From Bacteroidota bacterium (lineage in GTDB: Bacteria; Bacteroidota; Bacteroidia; B-17B0; Aurantibacillaceae), in assembly GCA_005800865.1 (NCBI GenBank), contig SYEI01000350.1, positions 1 to 6,487 of the forward strand: a stretch of 6,487 nucleotides of DNA, in the 5' to 3' direction. The notes under the pieces are model-generated. The model did not search any database. It saw nothing but the letters and a program-made list of their open reading frames with translations, and was not told the DNA's origin. Shown piece after piece: positions 1 through 6,487 of the stretch; position 1 is the first letter of the stretch, and each line of letters starts with the position of its first letter. Position numbers and translations under genes: made by a program.

Positions 1-128
1 ATGAATTTGTGATTGAAGAAACTAGAAGAGAAAAAAAACCAGTAGGAAAAGGAAATCATACCGTAGTAGAAAATATAACGCTAACATATAATCAAACAAA
101 AGAAACAAAATCAGTATTACCATTTTAA
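1..128 (+). CDS. rimP: Ribosome maturation factor RimP, C-terminal end (5' truncated by the window)
   Basis: An open frame enters the window with its first full codon at base 3 and stops at TAA 126-128, giving the last 41 residues (begins EFVIEETREEKK, ends TKETKSVLPF). Seen: a charged stretch followed by a short beta-strand-like tail containing VVENITLTYN and KETKSV. This ending resembles the C-terminal SH3-like domain tail of Bacteroidota RimP, and the gene sits directly upstream of nusA, which is the standard place for rimP. RimP is a cytoplasmic protein that helps 30S subunit maturation. The nusA start follows after 12 bases, so the two are very likely cotranscribed. The identification rests on the tail and the context; about three quarters of the protein (family length about 150 residues) lies outside the window. 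Confidence 0.85.
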   Translation, partial: EFVIEETRREKKPVGKGNHTVVENITLTYNQTKETKSVLPF

Positions 129-140
129 AAAAACAAAACA

Positions 141-1403
141 ATGGAAAGTGTAAATTTAATTGAATCATTCTCGTTATTTAAAGAAGACAAAAACATTGAT
201 CGCGCAACGTTAATGAGCATCATCGAAGATGTATTTCGTGCTATGTTAATCAAAAAATATGGCTCAGATAAAAACTTTGATATTATCGTAAACCCTGATA
301 AAGGAGATATCGAAATTTATAAAAACAGAACCATTGTTGACGATGAGTTTGCTGAAGATTCGTTTGATTATGATCCAAATAAACATATCAGTTTAACCGA
401 TGCTCATAAAATTGAACCTGATTTCGAAATCGGTGAAGAGGTTACTGAGTTAGTAAAATTAGATGAAATTGGTCGTCGTAATGTATTATCAGTACGTCAA
501 AATTTAGTTCAAAAAATTCTTGAATTAGAAAAAACAAGTATTTATAACAAGTACAAAGAGCGTGTTGGTGATATTATCAACGCTGAGGTTTACCAAGTTT
601 GGAAAAAAGAAATTATGTTGTTGGATGATGAAGGCAACGAATTATTATTGCCAAAAACAGAACAAATTCCTTCTGATTTCTTCAAAAAAGGAGATTCTGT
701 AAAAGCAGTAGTATATAAAGTAGAATTAAAAAACGGAACACCTTCAGTAATCATGTCTCGTACAGCGCCAACTTTCTTAGAGCGTTTATTTGAAATGGAA
801 GTTCCTGAAGTTTTTGATGGTTTAATCACTATCAAGAAAATTGTTCGTGAACCAGGTGAAAGAGCTAAAGTAGCTGTTGAATCTTATGATGATAGAATTG
901 ACCCAGTTGGAGCTTGTGTTGGTATGAAAGGTTCTCGTATTCACGGTATTGTTCGTGAATTAAAAAATGAAAATATTGATGTGATTAATTATACATCAAA
1001 TGCTCAATTATTAATTCAACGTTCATTAAGCCCTGCAAAAGTAACTTCGGTTAAATTAAACGAAGAAACTAAACGTGCAGAGGTATTTTTAAAACCTGAT
1101 CAAATCTCTTTAGCAATTGGTAAAGGTGGTTTCAATATTAAATTAGCTGGTAAATTAACTGGATACGAAATTGATGTATTCCGTGATAACGATGAAGCAG
1201 TTGTTGATATTGATGACGTTGACTTGGTAGAATTCTCTGATGAGATTGAAGAATCAGTAATTAATGCATTACAAGCAATTGGTTGCGATACAGCAAAATC
1301 AGTATTAGAATTAGACGTTGCAGATTTAGTTCGTAGAACAGGATTAACGGAAGATGTGATTGAAGATGTGAAGCAAGTGTTACAATCTGAGTTCGAAGAT
1401 TAA
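141..1403 (+). CDS. nusA: Transcription termination/antitermination factor NusA
   Basis: A complete 420-residue NusA. NusA binds RNA polymerase and nascent RNA in the cytoplasm and modulates pausing, intrinsic and Rho-dependent termination, and antitermination. Domains seen in order: an N-terminal RNA-polymerase-binding domain (about 1-130, with IESFSLFKEDK and the LMSIIEDVFR helix), an S1 domain (about 140-207), KH1 (about 230-300, GxxG loop GMKG at 261-264), KH2 (about 305-370, GKGG at 327-330), and a short C-terminal helix-hairpin-helix-like tail (about 373-420, ending in acidic SEFED). The length fits Bacteroidota NusA; E. coli NusA (495 residues) is longer because of two C-terminal acidic repeats. 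The ATG at 141 is chosen because MESVNLIESF matches the usual family start. The leader between rimP and nusA is A-rich with no Shine-Dalgarno site, as is common in this phylum. It sits between rimP and infB, the conserved order. Confidence 0.97.
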   Translation: MESVNLIESFSLFKEDKNIDRATLMSIIEDVFRAMLIKKYGSDKNFDIIVNPDKGDIEIYKNRTIVDDEFAEDSFDYDPNKHISLTDAHKIEPDFEIGEEVTELVKLDEIGRRNVLSVRQNLVQKILELEKTSIYNKYKERVGDIINAEVYQVWKKEIMLLDDEGNELLLPKTEQIPSDFFKKGDSVKAVVYKVELKNGTPSVIMSRTAPTFLERLFEMEVPEVFDGLITIKKIVREPGERAKVAVESYDDRIDPVGACVGMKGSRIHGIVRELKNENIDVINYTSNAQLLIQRSLSPAKVTSVKLNEETKRAEVFLKPDQISLAIGKGGFNIKLAGKLTGYEIDVFRDNDEAVVDIDDVDLVEFSDEIEESVINALQAIGCDTAKSVLELDVADLVRRTGLTEDVIEDVKQVLQSEFED

Positions 1404-1475
1404 TAGATTGTTAAGATTGAAGAGTTAGCTTTCTTTTAGTTAAATAAAAAAGCAATTTTGATACATAAAAAAGAC

Positions 1476-1480
1476 GAGGA
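1476..1480 (+). promoter_or_regulatory. Shine-Dalgarno-like site of infB
   Basis: GAGGA lies 7 bases before the infB ATG at 1488, a good spacing for pairing with the anti-Shine-Dalgarno end of 16S rRNA; a second purine run (AAGG, 1483-1486) lies closer. It supports ATG 1488 as the start over the in-frame ATG six codons later. Bacteroidota generally rely little on Shine-Dalgarno pairing, and neither nusA, uppS nor bamA here has such a site, so its role is uncertain. Confidence 0.4.
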
Positions 1481-1487
1481 ATAAGGT

Positions 1488-4337
1488 ATGTCAGACGTAA
1501 AAACAATGCGATTAAGTAAAGTAGCTAAAGAATTTAATTTATCCTTAGGGAAAATTACTGAGTTCTTGGCTTCAAAAGGTCGCCCGGTAGAAAACAATCC
1601 CAACGCCAAAATTGGCGATGATGAATATTCTTTGTTATCCAAAGAATTTTCGGGAGATAAGTCTGCCAAAGAAGAAGCTCAAACAGTGGGCCTTAATCTT
1701 AACAAATTAAAACGTGAGTCGTTAGTTGTTGAAGATATTAAGGCTATTAAAGCTAAAGAGCAAGAAGAGCAACGCGAAAAAGAATTAGCTGCAGCTGCCG
1801 CTCAAAAAGCAGCTGATGAAAAAAGAAAAGCAGAAGAAGCGAAAGCAGAAGCTGAAAGAATGGCTAAATTAGTAACGCCAGTTGAAAAAACAGAAGCAAC
1901 GGATAGTACTTCTACTTTAACTGGACCGAAGGTTTTAGGTAAAATGGACTTAAGTGCCTTAAACCAAAAAACCAAACCAGACAAAAAATCTAAAAAAGAT
2001 AAAGAGGAAGAAAAAGCAGCAGAGGAAAAAGCTACTAAAGCAACAAAAGGTAAAAAGAAAAAAGAAGATGAGCCTGTTGTTGAAGAAATAGTAGCTGTTG
2101 TTGTTCCTTCTGTTGAAGTACCTGAAGAGGCTGAAGAGCAAAAAGAGGTGTTTCATGAAACGGTTTATCAAAAATTAGAAGGACCAAAAATTATGGGTAA
2201 AATTGAATTACCTGTAATTAAAGAAGTTAAAAAAGGTGGTGCACCAAATACAGCTGCCGGAAATGCGGCAGATAAGAAAAAGCGTAAGCGTATTCGTAAA
2301 GGCGGCATGAGCCAAGAGGAAATTAAAAAAGTAGGTACTGAGCAAGCTCAGATAGCTAAAGATAGAGCCAAAGAAAAATATGGCGACCCTCGTGCTAAAA
2401 AACCTGCTACTCGCGAAGCTCGTCCGGCATTAACAGACGTTGAAATTCAAGCACAAATTAAAGAAACATTAGCTCGTTTAAGTAGCAAAGGCTCAAAATC
2501 TAAAACATCAAAATATCGTAGAGATAAACGTGATGATGTGAGAGAGAAAATGGCTGATGAACAAGAGGCTTCAGACTTAGAAAAGAAAACATTAAAAGTT
2601 ACTGAATTCGTTTCGGCTAATCAATTAGCGCAAATGATGAATGTTTCTGTTACACAAATTATTTCTACTTGTATGAGTTTAGGAATGTTTGTATCTATCA
2701 ATCAACGTTTAGATGCTGAAACTTTAGCAATTGTAGCTGAAGAGTTTGGATATAAAACGGAGTTTGTAAGTGTAGAGGTTCAAGAAGCGATTGAAGAGCA
2801 AGAAGCGGAAAATCCAGATGATTTAGTTGAACGTCCGCCAATTGTTACTATCATGGGTCACGTTGATCATGGTAAAACTTCGTTGTTAGATTATATTCGT
2901 AAGTCAAATGTAATTGCAGGTGAGGCTGGTGGAATTACCCAGCACATTGGTAGTTATAATGTGAAAATGGAAAGCGGTAAATCGGTTACATTTTTAGATA
3001 CTCCTGGTCACGAGGCTTTTACTGCCATGCGTGCACGTGGAGCTAAAGTAACCGACGTTGTAATTATTGTGGTTGCCGCTGATGATAGCGTAATGCCTCA
3101 AACAAAAGAGGCAATTAACCATGCTCAAGCAGCTGGTGTACCAATGATTATTGCAATTAACAAGATTGATAAGCCAGGCGCAAATCCTGATAAAATCCGT
3201 GAAGCTTTATCTGCTATGAATATTTTAGTAGAAGAGTGGGGTGGTAAAGTTCAATGTCAAGAAATCTCAGCTAAAATGGGAAAAAACATTGATTTATTAT
3301 TAGAGAAAGTTGTATTAGAAGCAGAGATATTAGAGTTAAAAGCGAATCCAAATGCAAAAGCATCTGGTTCTGTTATTGAAGCAAAATTAGATAAAGGACG
3401 TGGACACGTTGTAGATATTATTGTTCAAAAAGGAACGATGCGTGTTGGAGATATTGTTGTAGCAGGTTGTTACAGCGGTAGAGTAAAAGCAATGACTAAT
3501 GAGCATGGATTAAATGTTAAAGAAGCAGGACCTTCCATGCCAGTTCAGTTATTAGGTTTAAATGGAGCGCCTACAGCAGGTGATAAATTTAACGTGATGA
3601 GTGATGAACGTGAGGCACGTGAATTAGCAAACAAGCGTTTACAATTACAACGTGAGCAAGGTATCCGTACACAAAAACATATTACATTAGATGAGATTGG
3701 AAGACGTTTAGCAATAGGCGATTTCAAGGAATTAAATGTAATTGTGAAGGGTGATGTGGATGGTTCTATTGAAGCCTTATCAGATTCATTATTGAAATTA
3801 TCAACAGAGAAAATACAAGTTAACATCATTCATAAATCAGTTGGTGCTATTAGCGAAACAGACGTTATGTTAGCTAGTGCGTCAAATGCTATTATCGTTG
3901 GTTTCCAAGTTCGTCCTTCGGTTACCGCTCGTAAATTAGCAGAAACCGAAGAAATTGACATCCGTTTATATTCAATTATTTACGATGCAATTAATGAGGT
4001 GAAAGCGGCAATGGAAGGTATGTTAGCTCCTGAATTTGAAGAGAAAATTGTATGTAACATCGTTGTTCGTGAGGTATTTAATATCACTAAAGTTGGTACC
4101 ATTGCAGGTGCTTATGTACTAGATGGTAAGGTAATGCGTAACACTAAAGTACGCGTGATTCGTGATGGTATTGTTTTATTTACAGGTGGATTAGGCTCAT
4201 TAAAACGCTTTAAAGACGATGTAAAAGAAGTAACTGCTAACTACGAATGTGGTTTAAATATTGATGGCTTTGATGATATTAAAGTAGATGATATCATTGA
4301 AGGTTACGATATGGTTGAGATTAAAGCAAAGCTTTAA
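1488..4337 (+). CDS. infB: Translation initiation factor IF-2
   Basis: A complete 949-residue IF-2, the GTPase that places fMet-tRNA in the ribosomal P site and promotes subunit joining. Domains in order: an IF2_N helix domain (about 7-57, RLSKVAKEFN), a long charged Ala/Lys/Glu-rich linker (about 58-365, likely coiled or disordered) with a basic patch KKKRKRIRKGG at 263-273, a second IF2_N-type domain (about 368-424), the GTPase domain (about 448-615), beta-barrel domain II (about 624-710), domain III (about 735-845) and the C-terminal fMet-tRNA-binding barrel (about 850-945). All G motifs are intact: G1 GHVDHGKT 457-464, G2 region GGITQHIG 481-488, G3 DTPGH 504-508, G4 NKID 558-561, G5 SAK 594-596. 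His508 of G3 is the family's catalytic histidine. The short motif GPKxxGKxxL occurs twice in the linker (146-155 and 232-241). The gene lies 84 bases after nusA with no terminator between, so cotranscription is likely. The ATG at 1488 gives MSDVKTMRLSKV, a normal family start; ATG 1506 is a weaker alternative. Confidence 0.98.
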   Translation: MSDVKTMRLSKVAKEFNLSLGKITEFLASKGRPVENNPNAKIGDDEYSLLSKEFSGDKSAKEEAQTVGLNLNKLKRESLVVEDIKAIKAKEQEEQREKELAAAAAQKAADEKRKAEEAKAEAERMAKLVTPVEKTEATDSTSTLTGPKVLGKMDLSALNQKTKPDKKSKKDKEEEKAAEEKATKATKGKKKKEDEPVVEEIVAVVVPSVEVPEEAEEQKEVFHETVYQKLEGPKIMGKIELPVIKEVKKGGAPNTAAGNAADKKKRKRIRKGGMSQEEIKKVGTEQAQIAKDRAKEKYGDPRAKKPATREARPALTDVEIQAQIKETLARLSSKGSKSKTSKYRRDKRDDVREKMADEQEASDLEKKTLKVTEFVSANQLAQMMNVSVTQIISTCMSLGMFVSINQRLDAETLAIVAEEFGYKTEFVSVEVQEAIEEQEAENPDDLVERPPIVTIMGHVDHGKTSLLDYIRKSNVIAGEAGGITQHIGSYNVKMESGKSVTFLDTPGHEAFTAMRARGAKVTDVVIIVVAADDSVMPQTKEAINHAQAAGVPMIIAINKIDKPGANPDKIREALSAMNILVEEWGGKVQCQEISAKMGKNIDLLLEKVVLEAEILELKANPNAKASGSVIEAKLDKGRGHVVDIIVQKGTMRVGDIVVAGCYSGRVKAMTNEHGLNVKEAGPSMPVQLLGLNGAPTAGDKFNVMSDEREARELANKRLQLQREQGIRTQKHITLDEIGRRLAIGDFKELNVIVKGDVDGSIEALSDSLLKLSTEKIQVNIIHKSVGAISETDVMLASASNAIIVGFQVRPSVTARKLAETEEIDIRLYSIIYDAINEVKAAMEGMLAPEFEEKIVCNIVVREVFNITKVGTIAGAYVLDGKVMRNTKVRVIRDGIVLFTGGLGSLKRFKDDVKEVTANYECGLNIDGFDDIKVDDIIEGYDMVEIKAKL

Positions 4338-4421
4338 ATTACGATTTACGAAGTTTGAAGTACGAATGAAGAAATAGAGTTAACGTTTCCGTCACTCCAA
4401 ATTCGTAATTCTCCTTCGCAT
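4338..4421 (+). repeat. Degenerate heptamer repeat forming an imperfect inverted repeat
   Basis: Directly after the infB stop, five consecutive 7-base units can be read (ATTACGA, TTTACGA, AGTTTGA, AGTACGA, ATGAAGA; 4338-4372), with rough consensus WKTACGA. Related units appear in reverse orientation near the tRNA: ATTACGA as the complement of 4403-4409, and ATGCGA as the complement of 4416-4421. The arms can pair: TACGAAT 4361-4367 with ATTCGTA 4401-4407, GAA 4357-4359 with TTC 4409-4411, and CGAAG 4349-4353 with CTTCG 4414-4418, leaving a loop of 33 bases. No T-run follows, so this is not an intrinsic terminator. It could be a copy of a dispersed intergenic repeat or an RNA processing/stability structure between infB and the tRNA; the sequence alone does not decide. 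Confidence 0.5.
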
Positions 4422-4423
4422 TG

Positions 4424-4497
4424 GGGGGATTAGCTCATTTGGCTAGAGCGCTTCGCTGGCAGTGAAGAGGTGATCGGTTCGAATCCGATATTCTCCA
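4424..4497 (+). tRNA. tRNA-Ala (anticodon GGC)
   Basis: A full cloverleaf folds. The acceptor arms 4424-4430 (GGGGGAT) and 4490-4496 (ATTCTCC) pair in all seven positions with two G-U pairs. The D stem is GCTC/GAGC (4433-4436, 4446-4449) with GG in the loop; the anticodon stem is CTTCG/TGAAG (4451-4455, 4463-4467); the T stem is ATCGG/CCGAT (4473-4477, 4485-4489) with loop TTCGAAT. The anticodon at 4458-4460 is GGC, reading the alanine codons GCC and GCU. One of the G-U pairs is G3-U70, the main identity element for alanyl-tRNA synthetase, and the discriminator base is A73 (4497), which also fits alanine. No CCA is encoded (CGC follows), so the CCA end must be added by tRNA nucleotidyltransferase. 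The gene follows infB by 86 bases and is followed by an intrinsic terminator; whether it has its own promoter is not clear. Confidence 0.97.
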
Positions 4498-4507
4498 CGC
4501 ATATTAC

Positions 4508-4537
4508 AAAAGTCAGAAGTTTACTTCTGACTTTTTT
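4508..4537 (+). terminator. Rho-independent terminator after tRNA-Ala
   Basis: A perfect 12-bp stem (AAAAGTCAGAAG 4508-4519 with CTTCTGACTTTT 4524-4535), a four-base loop TTTA, and a run of six T (4532-4537) that continues after GA with five more T. It lies 10 bases after the tRNA and should end the transcript that carries the tRNA and perhaps rimP-nusA-infB. The A-run on the left arm is only four long, so termination on the opposite strand would be weak, and no minus-strand gene needs it. Confidence 0.92.
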
Positions 4538-4831
4538 GATTTTTGAATGAACGCAAACCGCATGGCGGATTTACAGTGAAATAAAAAAATAAAAAAGCGA
4601 GTCGCTGGAATGGACTTTTGTTTTGCAATAATGCAATTATCGGGCTTTCAATCCAAAATTTCCTACTTAATTTTCAGATTTATTTAGAACTTTTTTATTG
4701 GATTAACTATCTGGTTTAACATAATTATCTTTCTATAACTAAAGATTATATTATTAACACAATTTAAGATGAATTACCTCTAATATTTGCCATATATCGG
4801 TTAAAAGTGTAAATTCGTGACTCTTAAATTA
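4538..4831 (+). other. Non-coding spacer, presumed promoter and 5' leader region of uppS
   Basis: About 290 bases without a convincing gene. Because a strong terminator lies just upstream, the uppS-bamA promoter is inferred to lie here. The best matches to the Bacteroidota -7 box (TAnnTTTG) are TATCTTTC at 4726-4733 and TAATATTTG at 4781-4789 (one base too long); neither has a well-spaced TTTG -33 box, so no promoter is assigned. The first part holds two GC-rich palindromes, CCGCatgGCGG (4558-4568) and AGCGAgTCGCT (4596-4606), separated by an A-rich run, and an imperfect tandem octamer GCAATAAT/GCAATTAT (4625-4640). The rest is plain AT-rich sequence. I see no riboswitch, RNA gene or mobile element remnant. 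Confidence 0.5.
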
Positions 4832-5578
4832 ATGAATTTAGCTGAGCAAATAAATACACAAAAAGTGCCGCAACACATTGCTATTATTATGGATGGTAAT
4901 GGGCGTTGGGCTAAGCAGCAAGGCGAAAATAGAATTTACGGACATTACGAAGGTGTGAATTCGGTAAGAGCAGTTGTTGAAGCTGCTGGAGAAGTGGGCG
5001 TTAAATACATAACACTTTACGCTTTTAGTACCGAAAACTGGAACCGTCCGAAAGAAGAAGTAGATGCACTAATGGAATTATTAGTTTCTACAATTAGTGC
5101 AGAAACACCTCAGTTAAATAAAAAGAATGTTCGTTTACAAGCCATCGGTAACTTAAATAGTTTGCCGCCAGCTTGTTTAGAAGAATTAAATGAATCTATC
5201 GAATTAACTTCAAAAAACACAGGATTAACATTAGTATTAGCTTTGAGCTATTCTGCTAAATGGGAATTGATAGACGCCGTAAAACAAATTGCTACTCAAG
5301 TAAAAAATGGCACTTTAGCTATTGACGATATTAGTGAAAAACATTTTGAACAAGGTCTTTGTACTAAAAATATTCCAGATCCTGAATTAATGATTCGTAC
5401 AAGCGGAGAACACCGCATTAGTAATTTTTTATTATGGCAGTTAGCTTATGCTGAATTTTATTTTACAGAAAAGTTGTGGCCAGATTTCCGCAAGGATGAC
5501 TTATACGAAGCTATTTTAAATTACCAAAACCGAGAACGTCGCTTCGGAAAAACCAGCGAACAATTAACTCAACCTTAA
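4832..5578 (+). CDS. uppS: Isoprenyl transferase: (2Z,6E)-farnesyl diphosphate-dependent undecaprenyl diphosphate synthase
   Basis: A complete cis-prenyltransferase of 248 residues, the usual family length. It adds isopentenyl units to farnesyl diphosphate to make undecaprenyl diphosphate, the lipid carrier for peptidoglycan and surface polysaccharides; it acts in the cytoplasm at the membrane. Motifs seen (numbered from this start): IAIIMDGNGRWA with the catalytic Asp at 21 (E. coli Asp26), FSTENW at 65-70, the diphosphate-binding RTSGEHR at 189-195 followed by ISNFLLWQ, and AYAEFYF with Glu208 (E. coli Glu213, a Mg2+ ligand). ATG 4832 is preferred because MNLAEQINTQKVPQHIAIIM matches family starts; a GTG at 4817 would add only five residues (MTLKL) and has no ribosome site. 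No Shine-Dalgarno sequence is visible. bamA follows after 2 bases, so the two are surely one transcript. The product chain length (C55) is inferred from the family. Confidence 0.97.
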   Translation: MNLAEQINTQKVPQHIAIIMDGNGRWAKQQGENRIYGHYEGVNSVRAVVEAAGEVGVKYITLYAFSTENWNRPKEEVDALMELLVSTISAETPQLNKKNVRLQAIGNLNSLPPACLEELNESIELTSKNTGLTLVLALSYSAKWELIDAVKQIATQVKNGTLAIDDISEKHFEQGLCTKNIPDPELMIRTSGEHRISNFLLWQLAYAEFYFTEKLWPDFRKDDLYEAILNYQNRERRFGKTSEQLTQP

Positions 5579-5580
5579 TA

Positions 5581-6487
5581 ATGACATTTTTAAAATACGC
5601 TGTTTTCTTTTTTCTATTAGCTATTGGTAACATGGCTTCTGCTCAGATTATTTCTTCTGAATCATCTTCTGCAGAGCCCATTGATTGGTCTAAGCCAAAA
5701 GAATATACACTTGGTCCTATTGAAGTTGAAGCTAAAGAAACCGATAAAAATGTGATCCGACTTTTGTCTGGATTAACAAGTGGCGATAAAATTCAAATAC
5801 CTGGCGATAAAATGTCGGAAGCCATAAAGAATTTATGGAAACAAGGTTTATTTGAAGATGTTCAAATTTATTTAACTAAAACAATCGGAGATCAAGCATT
5901 TTTAAAAATCGTAGTTGTAGAAAAACCAAAACTATCAAAGTTTTCATTTAGAGGTAAGGTTAAAAAAAATGATGCCGACGAAATTAGAGGTAAGATTCGC
6001 TTAGTAAGAGAGAAAGTTGTAACGGATTACACACTAGGTTATATTAAAAATATTGTAAAAGATTTTTATGTAAATAAAGGATTTTATAATGCCACTGTTG
6101 ATATCACAACCGAGCCTGATAAAGCTGCTAAAACTCCGCACGTTATTGTTTACATTAATGTAAATAAAGGTAAAAAAGTACGTATCAAAAACTTAAATAT
6201 TAATGGTAACACCGTTGTTGCTGATTGGAAATTACGTCGTAAAATGAGCGATAGTAAACCGTTTCGTTTATATACATTTTGGAATTCAGGTAAATATTTA
6301 GAAGATAATTTAGAAAAAGATTTGCCATCTATTATTGCAAAATATAATAGTAAAGGATATCGTGATGCTCGTATTAAAAAGGATACTGTTTATTTCGTGA
6401 AAAAAAATCGAGTTAACATTGATATTGATATTGAAGAAGGGAATAAATTTTATTTTGGAACCATCAAATGGTTTGGTAATTCCAAAT
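5581..6487 (+). CDS. bamA: Outer membrane protein assembly factor BamA, N-terminal part (3' truncated by the window)
   Basis: An open frame from ATG 5581 runs without a stop to the window end, giving 302 residues. BamA is the Omp85-family core of the machine that folds beta-barrel proteins into the outer membrane. Seen: a signal peptide (MTFLKYAVFFFLLAIGNMASA, likely cut before Gln22), a Ser-rich linker (25-30), then POTRA domains: POTRA1 about 43-116 with the hallmark LWKQGLFEDVQI, POTRA2 about 117-197 with KDFYVNKGFYNATV, POTRA3 about 198-286 with KNLNINGNTVV and KYNSKGYRDARI, and the start of a fourth at about 288 (FGTIKWFGN). The barrel lies beyond the window; Bacteroidota BamA proteins are usually about 850 residues. 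The start codon sits 2 bases after the uppS stop, which suggests translational coupling. The POTRA pattern also occurs in TamA-like Omp85 proteins, but several POTRAs next to uppS fit BamA best. Confidence 0.9.
   Translation, partial: MTFLKYAVFFFLLAIGNMASAQIISSESSSAEPIDWSKPKEYTLGPIEVEAKETDKNVIRLLSGLTSGDKIQIPGDKMSEAIKNLWKQGLFEDVQIYLTKTIGDQAFLKIVVVEKPKLSKFSFRGKVKKNDADEIRGKIRLVREKVVTDYTLGYIKNIVKDFYVNKGFYNATVDITTEPDKAAKTPHVIVYINVNKGKKVRIKNLNINGNTVVADWKLRRKMSDSKPFRLYTFWNSGKYLEDNLEKDLPSIIAKYNSKGYRDARIKKDTVYFVKKNRVNIDIDIEEGNKFYFGTIKWFGNSK

Noticed and set aside
1..12. ATG at the first base of the window
   Set aside because: It is out of frame with rimP and meets TGA after three codons; a chance triplet.
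590..835. Open frame of 81 codons on the minus strand inside nusA
   Set aside because: It lies wholly opposite a well-conserved nusA region (S1 to KH1) and shows no recognisable domain; it is a shadow of the coding frame.
1453..1460. CAATTTTG upstream of infB as a Bacteroidota -7 promoter box
   Set aside because: It differs from TAnnTTTG in the first base and no TTTG -33 box is placed properly; infB is more simply read from the rimP-nusA transcript.
1436..2171. Three minus-strand open frames (1436-1669, 1802-1984, 1959-2171) opposite the infB start and linker
   Set aside because: They come from the low-complexity Ala/Lys/Glu codons of infB read backwards (giving Phe/Leu/Ser-rich strings) and have no domain or start-site support.
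3545..3829. Open frame of 94 codons on the minus strand opposite infB domains II-III
   Set aside because: It overlaps a highly conserved part of IF-2 and has no recognisable protein features.
4354..4390. TTTG (4354) and TAACGTTTC (4381) as a promoter for the tRNA
   Set aside because: The -7 match is poor and the spacing is too long; an own promoter for the tRNA is possible but not shown.
4547..4579. Ten-codon open frame MNANRMADLQ after the terminator
   Set aside because: Too short, has no ribosome site, and spans the GC palindrome; nothing supports translation.
4596..4606. AGCGAgTCGCT as a stable hairpin
   Set aside because: A single-base loop cannot close this stem as written; it is better described as a palindrome than as an RNA hairpin.

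Overview
The window is an AT-rich stretch of chromosome from a member of the Bacteroidota. The evidence is the gene content and order (rimP-nusA-infB, then a uppS-bamA pair), the style of the NusA and IF-2 sequences, A-rich leaders in place of strong Shine-Dalgarno sites at most starts, and a tRNA gene without an encoded CCA end. The family or genus cannot be fixed from this sequence alone. All genes lie on the + strand.

Layout: (1) 1-128 is the 3' end of rimP (ribosome maturation factor). (2) 141-1403 is a complete nusA. (3) 1488-4337 is a complete infB (translation initiation factor IF-2), with the long charged N-terminal extension usual in this phylum. (4) 4338-4423 is a short spacer holding a degenerate heptamer repeat that can fold into an imperfect hairpin. 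(5) 4424-4497 is tRNA-Ala(GGC), followed by a very clear intrinsic terminator at 4508-4537. (6) 4538-4831 is a non-coding spacer with two short GC-rich palindromes and probably the promoter of the next unit. (7) 4832-5578 is uppS (undecaprenyl diphosphate synthase). (8) 5581 to the window end is the 5' part of bamA (Omp85 outer-membrane assembly factor), starting 2 bases after the uppS stop.

The window therefore holds two functional units. The first makes transcription and translation factors (30S maturation, transcript elongation/termination control, initiator tRNA placement) and seems to end with a tRNA and a terminator. The second serves the cell envelope: UppS makes the C55 lipid precursor for peptidoglycan and surface polysaccharides, and BamA inserts beta-barrel proteins in the outer membrane.

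I looked on both strands for an undescribed system and did not find one. This is a conserved housekeeping region. The points that merit a second look are small: the heptamer/inverted repeat before the tRNA, the GC-rich palindromes after the terminator, a duplicated short motif in the IF-2 linker, and the tight uppS-bamA junction.
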